From contig JARKIF010000001.1 in NCBI GenBank assembly GCA_029378245.1, positions 310,001-374,000 of the forward strand: a stretch of DNA of 64,000 nucleotides, read 5' to 3'. The translations under genes were made by a program, and so were the position numbers. The notes beneath the pieces are model-generated. The model saw nothing but the letters and a program-made list of their open reading frames with translations. It had not been told where the DNA came from and searched no databases. Source of the stretch: Roridomyces roridus (Eukaryota > Basidiomycota > Agaricomycetes > Agaricales > Mycenaceae). How positions within the stretch are numbered: the stretch's first letter is position 1; each line of letters begins with the position of its first letter. Below are positions 43,493 to 54,676 of this stretch, piece by piece.

Positions 43493-44423
43493 GCGGGATC
43501 ACGGGATCCAGATTGATCAAAGCACACGTATATGGTGTCAATCAAAGGCGGGGGATGGTACCCTTTGAGCCTGAAAAAGGTGGGGGAAGTGTCGAGGTCG
43601 AATGAAAGTGGGGAAATTTTGCAGTTGAAAAAAAGTATGGGAAAATTCGAAGTTGAATAAAAGTGTGGGATCAACGAAGCAAGGGCAGGCGATCAAAGTG
43701 ACGGCAGGCTAAGCGATAAAAGTGTGGGAAGTCGGATTTCGACTCAATAGAAGTGGGGGAAGGTTCAACTTTTCCCCACACTTTCTTTCGGTGTTCAAAA
43801 GACTCAAAAAGTATGGTAAAGACAAAATTTTCATTATAAAAGTATGGGAAGGTCCATAAAAGTGTGGGATATTTAAATGTGCAGTCGGACCACCATATAT
43901 TACTGAATTCAAGTTGGTAAACAAAATTAATAATTCACTTACCTGCCGCTCAGCGATCACGGACCACAACTTCCAATCCATCGTTCACCAAATCCCTTTC
44001 CCTCTCCTCAAACTCCCACGACAAAACCCTACGAATAGTAGGCTTCCGGTTGGCGAGTAATTCCAAGACATTGAACTCGTCCATGTCCCTCGAATCCCCA
44101 CGAATGGCCAAAGTTCGAAGCTGCGGGGCAAGCTGCCCGTTTTTTGAAAGCTCTGCAAGGAAGAAAGGGATGTACATGGATCCTGAAACGTGGCAGATAT
44201 CCAACCGCACAATGTCGCGAACATGCGGCGACTCCAGTATGCTGATCAACGAGGCCGATCGGTAGCCTGTTTGTGGTATGCTTAGGTACTTCAGATGGCA
44301 GTCGGAAGCGTCCAAGAAGGAAATAACTGCCTTCGACGGATCAGGGCTTTCATCCCAACCAATTTCGAACTTCTCGAGGTTTGGTAGAAGCATCGCGCTC
44401 AAGAGCTCACAGGTAGAAAGACC

Positions 44424-44968
44424 TAGGGCTCCGACCCGGCCGTTGACGGCGACGGCCGTCGCTCTGACGGCCGTCATGGGAGGTCGGACGGGCCCCACCC
44501 GGCCGTCAGACCACGTTGCGAGGCCTCAAAACGGCCGGGTGGTACCCGTCAGACCCGTCACGGCCGTCATGACGGGTCGGAGCGGTGACAGCCCGTGCCT
44601 CCAGCTAAATCGACCATCAGATTGATGTGAACGCGATGCCGGCAAGTCAAAATTACGGATTGGTACTCGGGATGCCTCCAGAACCGCAGTAGTGGGCCAT
44701 CAGGAAGATTGCCGATGACCCAGGTGCGCTACCCTGCGCTACCCCTGGAGCATCAAGTGATGATGGCAGCTCGGCATGGTGAGTTAGCCGAGGACCCGTC
44801 ACCACCCGTCATGGCCCGTCGACGGCCGGGAACGGGTACCCCGTCAGCCAAGGAACCGGACCCGGACCCGGCCGTCAAAATTGTGGCTTCAGAGGGCTGT
44901 ACGGCCGGGCCGGCACCCGTCGTGACGGCTCGTTGACCCGTCATTTTGACGGTCGGGTCGGAGCCCTA
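44424..44968. mobile_element. hAT-like non-autonomous element in an F-box gene
   Basis: Exact 8-base target duplication GAAAGACC at 44416-44423 and 44969-44976. The termini TAGGGCTCCGACCCG and CGGGTCGGAGCCCTA are perfect inverted repeats. Both the 8-base duplication and the TAGGG start are hallmarks of the hAT superfamily. The 545-base body is very GC- and CpG-rich and crowded with GACGG/CCGTC motifs in both orientations, like the subterminal transposase-binding repeats of hAT elements. There is no transposase ORF. Confidence 0.88.
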
Positions 44969-45914
44969 GAAAGACCGCCTATCCGCATCGAGCGAATTTG
45001 AAACTCCCTCGCAGCAAGGCCGGGTTCCAAGCGAGAGTCAAAAACGGAGACGTGGGTGTCGTGGGACACTAGAGAAAGTATCCATAGGATATCCACTGCA
45101 CGGAATTGCCACACGCTACATGTGCGGAGCTGGGACCAGGGAAGTAGAAGTTGCGGCGGGAATGGTTTGCCCTCGAGATCCATCAGCAGATGGTCAAGAG
45201 CGGGGAGTGAAGCGACCATGTCATTGTCATGACATTGTCAATGCTGCTGGTTCTTCCCTCTAGCAAGGGAAGATAACTGTAGATTTCGAGTCTCTTGAGA
45301 TGGGGGAAATGGGAATCCTGGTTCAGAAAACGGTTGCACAGCTCCGTGCTGCCTAATTGAACGTCTGCCCATTGAGATGAAACATCGAGGAGGACGTCCA
45401 TGAGCTCGATTGACCGTCGAGCCGAGAAACGAATGAAGAGCGGTGCGGAACGCGCACGGTCCAGTTGGATGTTCAAAAAGGGTTTTAGGGGATCCTGCTC
45501 GCCGGTCTCCCTGAGTACAAAGTGGCGCCAGAGTTCTGGAGTCCCAAGCGCGACGGCACGCCATCGTTGGCACACCCACCCCAGAATCCAGACGCCGTTA
45601 CGAAGGGGGTCGAATTCAGCGTCGGGGTCGACACAGCTCTCGTTTGGGAATCGACGCATTGCCGATACCATGCCCGTGTGGTCCCGGATGAATTTGTCTA
45701 ACTCTGCGCGCCGCGTGGCCAAAGTCGCAATTACGGCCTCGACCCGTGCGGGATTCTCTCTGGCTCTTCGGATAGAATTGTATATGATGGCATGCTGCAA
45801 GTCTGAAGGCACGCCATTATGGGAATGAAGCTCGGGGAAGGGGCTGGAAAGCGGCGATGTTGAGACACAGTGCAGGGAACAGGAGGACGCGTCGCAGGAA
45901 AGTCTGTGTGAGAT

Positions 45915-46537
45915 TAGTGGTGGCAAGGTCCGGTTCAGAAATCGGTTCGAACCTGAACCGAACCTGAACCGGACGCGGGTTCAGCGTTCAGGTTCACAAA
46001 ATCCCTGAACCTGAACGCAAGTTCGGTTCGGGGTTCGGCCAGCACCGTGCGCGTTCGAACCTGAACCTGAAAGTGAACCCCATCAGCACAATTGTGTCAA
46101 TTTCACGCCGGATTTCCCACATTTCTGGCAGTGCCGGTGTGATCTGTAGCAAGTATACCCATCCGGTAACATCCACACCCTTGTAACCCATTTGTACGCC
46201 GTGTTGCACGCCTCTGACTGATCATCAAGATGATTGATGGCGCATCAATAGTGGCGGGAATGTGTCGGCTGCACATTACAGCGCCGTACATGATCCATCG
46301 GGTTCCCCAAAGCACCTCAGTTGACTCCTTCCCAGGTACCCTCAGCACAGAACACTTTTTTGGGAGGATTCTTGGGATCAGGGACCGGCGGGGTTCGAAC
46401 ACGTTCGAACCTGAACCGAACGCGAACGCGCGTTCAGGTTCAAGGTTCGGTAATGGCCCGAACCGAATGCCAGGTTCAGGTTCGGGGTTCAGAAAAAATG
46501 CTGCTGAACCGAACCGAACCGAACCTTGCCAGCACTA
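45915..46537. mobile_element. TIR element inserted in the 5' intron of the broken F-box gene
   Basis: Left end TAGTGGTGGCAAGGTCCGGT and right end AACCTTGCCAGCACTA are imperfect inverted repeats. Next to the termini are tandem GGTTCAGGTTC/GAACCTGAAC repeats (45930-46080 and 46395-46525). Comparison with the paralogue shows it interrupts the intron just before the acceptor. GTGAGAT occurs on both sides (45908-45914 and 46553-46559), the right copy being separated from the TIR by 15 extra bases. The likely superfamily is hAT, but the target duplication is not clean. Confidence 0.65.
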
Positions 46538-47161
46538 TACAGTGAGATGCAAGTGAGATGAGCAAATGTCTCTGAGAAACCAGTAGCTCAGCCCACCCTG
46601 AATTCATTTTAAAGCTCAAGTCGTGGTCAAGTCGTGGTGGACGGAAGGAAAGCACTTTGATGGCGGCAAAACACGGCCATCGCCAAAAATGTACAATCCG
46701 GATCCGGCATCACGCGCACGATGATCGCGCGCTCGCCAGATGATGGTCAGCCTCTTTCTGTCTCTCTCAGCTTTCTTCCATGCCTGATCACCGGTCAATT
46801 TGCTCAACCTGTTCAACTGATTCCCCGTGCGTCTGACTGAACTCGAGCTTCTTCAAGAAACACAAACTGCTCCAAGCGCGCGCTGAGATGGCGAAATTAC
46901 ATAGATGTAAAGTTTTCAAAATCGGAGTCGCCGGAAGCACCCGCGGTCCTTTTATCTGGTCTTGCTCCATCTCTGGGAAGGAATTCACTTTGGAAACGCC
47001 ACCACTACCAGAACAGCGCTCAAGCTACTCTTGGCTCACCCACTTGACTTCTTTTTTCTCAAGCAGATATGGATCGCACACACTTATATCGGTCCCCATT
47101 CACTTTCGTGCTTCCGAGCTGACCCAACACCCTGGAAGTGCGGCGAACGGCGGGGAAGCCC

Positions 47162-47171
47162 ATATATATAA
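47162..47171 (+). promoter_or_regulatory. TATA box of the MFS transporter gene
   Basis: ATATATATAA about 40 bases upstream of the ATG at 47208. Confidence 0.6.
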
Positions 47172-49203
47172 ACCCTTGGCCATGGATCAGATTGGACGCC
47201 TCCCTTCATGTCGGACTCGAAAGAACGGCCAAGTTCAAAGCTCGCTGACGACGTTAAATTCCACCCCGGCCGCACTGCATGGCGGAAACTCGACTACAGG
47301 ATCATCCCCGTAATCACCATGTTTTATTTGCTATCATTTCTGGTAAGCCGCCCCGCGCCTTGGCGTTTTGCTCATGCCGAACCTGGCAGGATCGTACCAA
47401 TGTGGGGAACGCCCGCATAGCAGGATTGCAAACCGACTTGAAGATGTCCAACAAGCAGTACACTATCGCTTTGACCGTGACATATGTTACCTACGTTGCT
47501 TCGGAGCTGCCCTCGAATCTCGTGCTAAAGGTGCGTCACACTGAATTTGAGATTGGTGCGTCTCTTAGTTGGTTTCAAGCGCATTGGACCGAACATCCTT
47601 CTACCCAGTGTGATGATTTTATGGGGCCTAGTCGCGACCTTGCAAGGTACACGGTCGAACAGAGTGAATGCCTTCTGACACCCAGCAGGGATAGTAACGA
47701 GTTATCATGGACTTCTCGTCTGCCGTTTCTTCATCGGCCTTTTTGAAGGTGCGTGCTAGATCCTCAGCTTTTCAACTCAATATCAAGCCGTTACGCAGGT
47801 GCCGTCCCAGGAATCGTGCTCTATCTTTCCATGTTCTATCCTAGAAGAAGATTACAGACGCGGTAGATCGACAATCCACATTTCTTCCAAGCACCTAATA
47901 TTTAACAGGATCGCCGCCTTCTTCTCCGCCGCTTCTCTTTCCGGCGCCTTCTCTGGGATCCTCGCGTTCGGGATAATTCATCTCAATGGGAAACGAGGAC
48001 ATTCTAGTTGGTCGTGGATATTTCTCATTGAGGGAACGATCACCATTGCATGTGGACTGCTTGGGTACTTCCTCCTACCCAGATCACCAGCGGACGCCTG
48101 GTTTCTGAACGAACAAGAAAAGTCTCACGTCGCTGAAACACTGGTCGTGGATGGGGTGATGAGCAAGGAGCTGGAGGCGGATGGGTTTCGGTGGTCAGAG
48201 GTGGCTAAATCGTTCATGTCGCCCCAGGTCGTCCTTGTGGGTATTATTTATTTCATGAATGGTGTGTACAGCACTGCCAACCCGCTGGAATGTGCTGAAT
48301 TCAATCTCAGGTGTCGCTCTGTATGGGTTGGCATACTTCACGCCTTCCATTGTCGCGAGTCTGGGATTCACTGCAGCGGCGGCTCAGTTGATGACCGTCC
48401 CTCCATTCGTCGTTTCCGCCGTCGGTATGATGCCTGTTGCCCGATGAGTGCAGCGACTGACTTGATTTTCAGTAACATTGGCAGCAGGGTTGATTTCGGA
48501 CTACTACAAATGCCGTGGCGTGGTCATTATCGTCGGTTCGCTCATCTGCGTCGTCGGCTTCGGTTTATTCCTCGGTGCGTCTCATGCGCACCAAGTCCCC
48601 AATCTCATTCAACACAGGCTCATCTAACCACCACGTCCAATACGGTTCCCTATTTCTTTCTATTCCAGGAACATACCTCATCCAACCCGCATTGGCGGCT
48701 AGACCGGTGACCATCTGTCTATGAAATGTCGATAGACAGACCGGTCGATCTGGTCGTGATCTACCCACAAGCGCGAGATACCATATATGGTAAGTCATGT
48801 AAGCAGCTCACTCTCCTTGCTCGTCCGCCTCCCTCCACCGTTCTGAAGCTCAAGGACACCATGGGAGAGCGAAAATAAGTCCTTGTTATAGTATACTATA
48901 CATTGATACAAGTATTGTGCGATACGACAAGCTTTTGTCCGCCCAGACTCCATTGACAGTGCTGCAGCGCTGCTGTAGCGTTCTCGTCTGAACCGCCTCG
49001 CCGTGGTCTCCCCAGCCAGAGCGCTCGGTTCCGGGAGGAACTCGCAGGGGAGTCGTGGTGCGGCAACTCTTCCTGCTCGACAGCGCGTGGACGGTTGGTA
49101 GACAAGATGTGGTACAAGAGGCCGGGACGCTCTCGCAGTCGTACTACTGCCGAGGGAAGCACACGCCGACAGAAGGGCGAGGAGCTTGTGCTGAAGCGGG
49201 GTG

Positions 49204-49484
49204 TGTAAGATCCTGTACCGTAGGTATGAGTTACTGTACGCCTCACACGCGACCAAAGAGGGAAGACGAGTCTGTATATTCACCTGTACCGTAGGTATGA
49301 GTTACTGTACGCTAAACTACGGTCAGATGAGAACGAAACAAGAGGCAAGGCACATACCCTCACACGCGACCAAAGAGGGAAGACGAGTGAGGGATTGATG
49401 GCCTTGCCATCCGTGATATCACGCCGCGGTAAACACCTTCAAACATCCGTCTCGGTCAGTAACGCTACGCGTCCGCGTCTAACA
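49204..49484 (-). repeat. 3' LTR of the copia element
   Basis: 281 bases, TGTAAGATCC to GCGTCTAACA on the plus strand. It contains internal direct repeats (CTGTACCGTAGGTATGAGTT twice, and CACACGCGACCAAAGAGGGA twice). Confidence 0.93.
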
Positions 49485-49518
49485 CACCCCCTCGTTGCGG
49501 ACCGCGGTAACCACCCCC

Positions 49519-52500
49519 TCATGCCAGCACCCCCTGTGAAGGCGCACCCCCTGGCGAAGCACCCCCTGGCGAGACGAACAACGCAGCTCGATGACGCGCG
49601 AAATCCACGGCTGGTAGCGGCTTGGTTAGGGTGTCGGCGGCGTTGTCGTAGGAAGAGACGCGGGGAAGGAATATCTTGCGTTTCTCAACACACTCGCGGA
49701 TCTGGTGGTACCGGATATGGATAGCTTTGGAGGTGGGATGGAGAGCCTGGTCGTTGGCCAAGGCGATGGCACCATTGTTATCGCATCGAATGGGAGTAGG
49801 ACCCTCAACGGAGACGCCGAGACCGCGGATCAGGGTGCGTAACCAACAAGCTTCCTTGGATGCCTCGGACGCGGCTATGTACTCCGCCTCGGTGGAAGAG
49901 GACGCGACGAGCTTCTGCTTGCGGGAAGCCCATGAAATGGGTCCCAGGCCAAGTGAGAAGTTGTAGCCCATGACGGAACGGAACTTTTGGGGGTCATTCG
50001 CATAGTCCGAGTCGGTGTAGCCCGCAAGATGGATTGGTTCAGTGCCGCCTAGGTAGAGAGCATAGTCCCGAGTCCCTTTCAAATAATGTACGACGCGTAT
50101 GGCAGCCTGCCAGTGGACGGCGGTGAAGCAGTCGAGGAAACAAGCCAGCTTGCTGACGGCCATCGCAATGTCGGGCCGAGAGCCACGCGACACGTACATC
50201 AGAGAGCAGACAAGGGAGGCGAAGGGAGTGTGTTGCAGACGCTCACGATCCTCCGGGGACAGGAGTGAGAGGTCAGGTCGCACAAGCTTGAGTCCAGCTT
50301 CCATCGGCGTCGACACGGGGTGGGCGTCTCCTTGGCGGAATTGAGCGATGATGCGGTCAATGAGGGCGGTTTGGGAGAGAGCGATGGTGCGGCGTTCCGG
50401 GTCCCGTACGATGCCAATGCCCAGGCAGTACCGGACTTCACCAAGGTCGGAGATCTGCCATTTCGAGCGTAGCTGGGCTTTGAAGGTGTCGTTGACAGCA
50501 GTGGAGGACGCAGCAGAGATCATGTCATCGACATGGATCGCTACCAGGATAACCTCGCCGTTAGGCCCGAAACGCACGTAAACGCACCACTCGCAGATCA
50601 GCCGTCTGAAGCCCCACTCCACCATAGCCGCATGCAGAGTGCGATTCCATGCACGACCAGCTTGCCTCAACCCATACAGCGACTTGACAACCATCCAGAA
50701 CCAGCTCTCCTTGCCAGGCTCCTCGAAATGACGGGGCTGGCGGGCGTATTGGTACTCCTCGGGGGGGAGATCAGCGTTGAGGAAGGCCGTCTTAACGTCG
50801 ACCTGCTGAATATCCCAGCCCTTGGAAGCCGCGATGTGAAGGACAGCCCGGAAGGATTCGAGGCGCGCAGTTGGGGAGGTCGTGTCCGTGTAGTCCCGTC
50901 CGAAAACTTGACGATTCCCAAGTAGGCAGTACCGGACCTTGTTCCGCACAACGGTCCCGTCCATGTCCCGCTTGCGAACGTAAACTGGCTTCAAGTCGAG
51001 TATCGTCTTGTTCGGGGGGACGTCGGATGGGGGAACGAGTTTGTAGACGCCCATGGATCGGAGGGATTCCAGCTCTTCGTGTGTACCGGCGACCCAGCGC
51101 TCAGCATCCGGGGCCGCCATTGCCTCGGTGTAGTTGCGCGGGTCGTCCGGGTACTCCACGTCGATGGGATTGGACACGAGATATGCATTCAACTGCGACA
51201 GCATCTCCTCCTCCTCTCCATCATCGTCCTCAGGCGTATCCGCAATTATCTGCTCCCATTCCTCCAAAATCTCAATCTCCCCGTCGTCAGCAGCCAGCGC
51301 AACGCCATCATCCTCTGTAGCCGAGTTGGCGGCAGCTCTGGCCGTGGGGCGTTTGGTACGAGAGGATCGGCGAAGGACAGGCTCGTCACTTGTTGACACA
51401 GGAGGAACGGCCACAGGCGGCGGCGTGGTAGAGGGAGGCGGAGGTATAGGGAGCGATGATGTCCGAAGATTGGGGTCAGAAGGGGTTTGGTCGTCAGGGA
51501 CGCGAGGGGATCGAGGAATGGTGGGTTGGGGAGAGATAGCGGCCAGTTTTTCCTTGTTGTACACGACCCGAGCGACATCCCCGGATTCAATGAACCTGAC
51601 GTCGATCGAGTTGTATATCTTGTTAGTCCCGCGTTCCCAGCACCGATACGCCTTGGACTGAGGCGTGTACCCGATGAGCACACACTCAATTGAGCGTGCG
51701 AACACCTTCGGGTTGTTCTCCTCCATGAGGACGAACGCCCGACAACCAATCTCCCTGAGATGCGATAGATCCGGTTTGCGACGCTCGAAGCATTCGTGCG
51801 GAGTATGACCACCCTGGGCGGAGCTTGGAGTTCTGGCATGTAAGTATGCCGCGGTCACGCAAAATTCATCCCAAAGGAAAGGCGGGGCTCCACAGTGTAT
51901 GCGCATGGTGCGAGCCTTGCTGTGGATGCTACGGTGGTATCGCTCCACTTTTCCGTTTTGCTTGGAAGTGCGCGCAGCCGTATGGACCACTTCAATGCCT
52001 CTGTCTGCACACCAGTTGTCGAACGCGGTCGACACGAGCTCTCCGTTGTCGATGGTGATGCGTTTGATCCGATCCCCGGTTTGCGCCTCAGCCATGAGAA
52101 TCCACCGCGTGAGAAAAGGAAATGCATCGGATTTCAATGGAATCGGAATACACCAGCCACGAGACGAGAAATCGTCGACAATATCAAGTGTATAGTTATT
52201 TCCGCTGCGGGATTGCACCGATACCTTCCCCGACAAATCCACATTGACCTTCTCCAGCCTCCTCGATGCGCGCGGTCCCTTGCGAATCTTGGGGATGAGC
52301 GCCTTGGTCTGTTTCCCAAGGATACAGGAGTCACAAACGGGAGCATCGGAGGAAGGATCGAGGACCATACCGTCAGCGTGATTATCCAGGTAGAGGTCGA
52401 CAATGGATTGTTCGTTGGCATGGCCAAGGCAAAGGTGCCAGCTGCGCAAGTCGCGGGCGGCGGCGGAGGCGGCATTGGAAGACAAGACGGGCATCGTACA

Positions 52501-54513
52501 ATCCATGCGGTAAAGCTGTCGAACAGGATCCACAGTACCGCTACACACGACCCCCATCGTGGCATTGGCGAGTACTGCGACGCTGTCGTCGCAATGAAAA
52601 GAGAGCCCCTTGCGTTTACAGATACTGAGGACAGAGAGAAGGCGAATAGCGGCCTCTGGAACGAACAGCGCAAACTCGAGCTCGAGTTTGCTGTTAACAA
52701 TAGTGCCCACCCCGACTGCGTCAATACTGCTTCCCTGGAAACCTTTGATGGCACGAGGCTCGATGGTACGCAGGGTGAGGAAGTCGGAGCGGTGTGGGGA
52801 GATGTGTACGGTCGCGCCCGTATCAGCGTATAGGACGTAAGGTTCAGTGGATTGGGTGTCGACCGACGCAGCGTTGACGGTGAATTTCGACCAATCGACC
52901 GAGGCTTTGAGTTCAGGTAAAGATGCTAGCCAGACTTCGGGTTCCTCCACCTCCGCTAGCGAAGCAAAAGAGTCGGTCTTGAGATTTATGAGGTTGAGAG
53001 GCGGTGCGACGGGAGGAGCGGGAGGAGCGGGCGCAGTAGACGGTGGCATCGGCGAAAGAAGGAAATCTTCGCCCGAAATCGTTACAAACGCAGCGCCTGA
53101 GGCGTTACGCTTGATGTGTCCCTGAGGACGCTGCTTGGCGTTCGCCTCCGCCTCAGCGCGCTTCTTTGCCTTTGCCTCCTCCACCGACTTCCCCGCCATA
53201 CCACCCCCCGGCGCCGTGCAGTACGGCCACGTATGCGTCTGCGACGTGGGGCAGCCAGGGGTACTGCAGTTCTCCCTTGGCCGCTTGCCCTTGGGAGGTG
53301 GACCGCGCGCTGCGTTCACACTGCTTCCCGCCTCCACCGCAGCACCCACGAAGGTCCCCAGCTGCTTCCCCACCGATTCGCCCGTCGACGCCACAAACGT
53401 CATACCATTCCCGCCCGTCATACCAGCGGTGTGATAGGCTTGCTTGATGCCTAAGCGTTCGAGGAGGAGCGAAAGGGAGAGGTTGGGCAGCGTCACCATG
53501 CTGTTGACGAACTCCGAGTGATTGGCCGAGAGAGCGACGAGCAGGCCTGCGAGGAGGAACGAATCAGGGTCAGGAGGGCCCGCCGCCCATATCGCGTCAT
53601 TGAGGTCGGAGAGGACGGTGACGGTGGAGCCAAATTGGGAAGGGTCGATAGGGAACTTGACGGAAAGAAATTTCTTGAGAGCGTCAATCTGACCAATAGG
53701 CCCGCGTTGCGTGTGACGCGCAGCAAGGGTCTCATACGCCTCGTACGCAGTCGAGCATCTGGCGATGTATGAGCGCTCCGACGCTGTCAGAATCTCCGCG
53801 AGATAGGAACGGACGACCATGTCTTGGTCAACCCAAGCACGATGGTGAGCCGGGTACATGTCAAACGATGGACATGGGTTGCCGCGGGTGATGAAACGCC
53901 ATACGTGTGGGACCATCCCGAGTTGGCGTAAGAGTTTCTGCGACCAAGGTAGCCAGTTACCCCGTTCCAGTGCAAGTTTCTCCGTCTCCGGCCACGCCGT
54001 CGTCGACAGTTGCTGAACCTTCGGCGCAGGCCCTGCGTCACCCACGAAGCCCGAGACCGAGCTATATGCACCCGGCAGCGGTTGGCTGCCATACTGGCCG
54101 TTCTGTGTCCCGAGCTGAGATGGCGGTGCCGGTAGCGGGCGAGCGACTGGAGGACGAGCGGCGGGATGGTGAGCGGGAGGATACGTCGGGTATGGATAAG
54201 GGAACGCGTATGCGGGGGGACCATGTGAGGGCTGCGCGTGCTGTGCGTGTACGGGCGGCGGCGGATATTGCTGCTGGTGGGGATTCATCGGCGCGGTGTC
54301 GTACACGTTCAACGGCGGAAGGACAGCGTGTCCCGGCGGTGCCTCGAATGGCATGGCGCGGCGTGGAGGGCGGGGAGGGATCTGGGGCATTTGGATGTGG
54401 GAAGAGTGAGGCGTCATCGGCGACGGCATTGCCGCCTGGTGCATCGGCTGTGGGGGCAGCGAGGACCAGGGGTTCGGCGCCAGCGGGTTGCTCGTCGAAA
54501 ACGAAGGGTTCAT
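49519..54513 (-). CDS. Copia gag-pol polyprotein
   Basis: One ORF of 1664 codons with no stop or frameshift. Order along the protein: Pro-rich start, gag (WPETEKLALERGNWLPWSQK and ARHTQRGPIGQIDALKKFL), a Cys/His patch (CSTPGCPTSQTHTWPYC), aspartic protease (YVLYADTGATVHIS), the GAG-pre-integrase zinc motif (WHLCLGH...CDSC), DDE integrase (DDFSSRGW, ITIDNGEL, QNGKVERYHRS), reverse transcriptase (KARYC-type region RNKVRYCLLGNRQ, WDIQQVDVKTAFLN, LYGLRQAGRAWN, catalytic IHVDDM) and RNase H (GYTDSDYAND, SSSTEAEYIAASEA, KHIxxRYHxIRE-type end). Integrase before reverse transcriptase defines Ty1/copia. A gag-pol fusion without frameshift is usual for the superfamily. Confidence 0.96.
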   Translation of the reverse strand: MNPSFSTSNPLAPNPWSSLPPQPMHQAAMPSPMTPHSSHIQMPQIPPRPPRRAMPFEAPPGHAVLPPLNVYDTAPMNPHQQQYPPPPVHAQHAQPSHGPPAYAFPYPYPTYPPAHHPAARPPVARPLPAPPSQLGTQNGQYGSQPLPGAYSSVSGFVGDAGPAPKVQQLSTTAWPETEKLALERGNWLPWSQKLLRQLGMVPHVWRFITRGNPCPSFDMYPAHHRAWVDQDMVVRSYLAEILTASERSYIARCSTAYEAYETLAARHTQRGPIGQIDALKKFLSVKFPIDPSQFGSTVTVLSDLNDAIWAAGPPDPDSFLLAGLLVALSANHSEFVNSMVTLPNLSLSLLLERLGIKQAYHTAGMTGGNGMTFVASTGESVGKQLGTFVGAAVEAGSSVNAARGPPPKGKRPRENCSTPGCPTSQTHTWPYCTAPGGGMAGKSVEEAKAKKRAEAEANAKQRPQGHIKRNASGAAFVTISGEDFLLSPMPPSTAPAPPAPPVAPPLNLINLKTDSFASLAEVEEPEVWLASLPELKASVDWSKFTVNAASVDTQSTEPYVLYADTGATVHISPHRSDFLTLRTIEPRAIKGFQGSSIDAVGVGTIVNSKLELEFALFVPEAAIRLLSVLSICKRKGLSFHCDDSVAVLANATMGVVCSGTVDPVRQLYRMDCTMPVLSSNAASAAARDLRSWHLCLGHANEQSIVDLYLDNHADGMVLDPSSDAPVCDSCILGKQTKALIPKIRKGPRASRRLEKVNVDLSGKVSVQSRSGNNYTLDIVDDFSSRGWCIPIPLKSDAFPFLTRWILMAEAQTGDRIKRITIDNGELVSTAFDNWCADRGIEVVHTAARTSKQNGKVERYHRSIHSKARTMRIHCGAPPFLWDEFCVTAAYLHARTPSSAQGGHTPHECFERRKPDLSHLREIGCRAFVLMEENNPKVFARSIECVLIGYTPQSKAYRCWERGTNKIYNSIDVRFIESGDVARVVYNKEKLAAISPQPTIPRSPRVPDDQTPSDPNLRTSSLPIPPPPSTTPPPVAVPPVSTSDEPVLRRSSRTKRPTARAAANSATEDDGVALAADDGEIEILEEWEQIIADTPEDDDGEEEEMLSQLNAYLVSNPIDVEYPDDPRNYTEAMAAPDAERWVAGTHEELESLRSMGVYKLVPPSDVPPNKTILDLKPVYVRKRDMDGTVVRNKVRYCLLGNRQVFGRDYTDTTSPTARLESFRAVLHIAASKGWDIQQVDVKTAFLNADLPPEEYQYARQPRHFEEPGKESWFWMVVKSLYGLRQAGRAWNRTLHAAMVEWGFRRLICEWCVYVRFGPNGEVILVAIHVDDMISAASSTAVNDTFKAQLRSKWQISDLGEVRYCLGIGIVRDPERRTIALSQTALIDRIIAQFRQGDAHPVSTPMEAGLKLVRPDLSLLSPEDRERLQHTPFASLVCSLMYVSRGSRPDIAMAVSKLACFLDCFTAVHWQAAIRVVHYLKGTRDYALYLGGTEPIHLAGYTDSDYANDPQKFRSVMGYNFSLGLGPISWASRKQKLVASSSTEAEYIAASEASKEACWLRTLIRGLGVSVEGPTPIRCDNNGAIALANDQALHPTSKAIHIRYHQIRECVEKRKIFLPRVSSYDNAADTLTKPLPAVDFARHRAALFVSPGGASPGGAPSQGVLA

Positions 54514-54676
54514 CGGTTCGGGAAGGCGGTAAACGGGAAACGAGAATGAAGGTGGTGTCGTCGTCGTGGCGCGCGGCGCGTATTCGTCAAAAAAGAAGGA
54601 CTGCGGACTCGCCCAGTGTCGTGGTCGCGGAAACGGTGCAGGAACCTATTCGTCGTCGATAAAGACGCGAATCAAT

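Larger units (their letters stand above)
41737..43897. mobile_element. Long-TIR element carrying a captured ORF, with nested insertions
   Basis: The arms are about 340 bases each: left arm 41737-41990 continuing at 42647-42705, right arm about 43565-43897. The arms are rich in CCCACACTTTTAT-type repeats. TATTACT is repeated directly at 41730-41736 and 43898-43904, and comparison with the region downstream of the F-box gene at 35900 shows this is the duplicated target. The 860-base core holds a 177-codon minus-strand ORF (42962-43492). The left arm is interrupted by a second element at 41991-42635. It lies only about 50 bases beyond the stop of the broken F-box gene. Confidence 0.78.
43950..46607 (-). 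pseudogene. F-box gene (family B), copy 2, broken by insertions
   Basis: Homologous throughout to the gene at 35900-37399. Lesions along the gene: the first intron is occupied by an element at 45915-46537; eight codons are missing in the F-box core (RRFPNE joins directly to SCVDPDA); a small duplication near 45225-45240 shifts the frame after LLEGRTSSIDNV; and a 545-base hAT-like element at 44424-44968 splits FQIRSMRIGG from STCELLSAMLLPN. The downstream part still reads cleanly from LPNLEKFEIGWDE to GLEVVVRDR, stop at 43950. With the F-box core cut and the frame broken, it is not a functional SCF receptor. Confidence 0.88.

Noticed and set aside
47208..48710. MFS gene as a complete shorter transporter ending at 48721
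   Set aside because: The apparent end (after ALAA) lies in the TIR of a transposon, and the missing last helices are found with matching frame at 55868-56165.
51895..52833. Plus-strand ORF of 312 codons inside the copia element
   Set aside because: Lies opposite the polyprotein and has no recognisable domain; the minus-strand frame is clearly the coding one.
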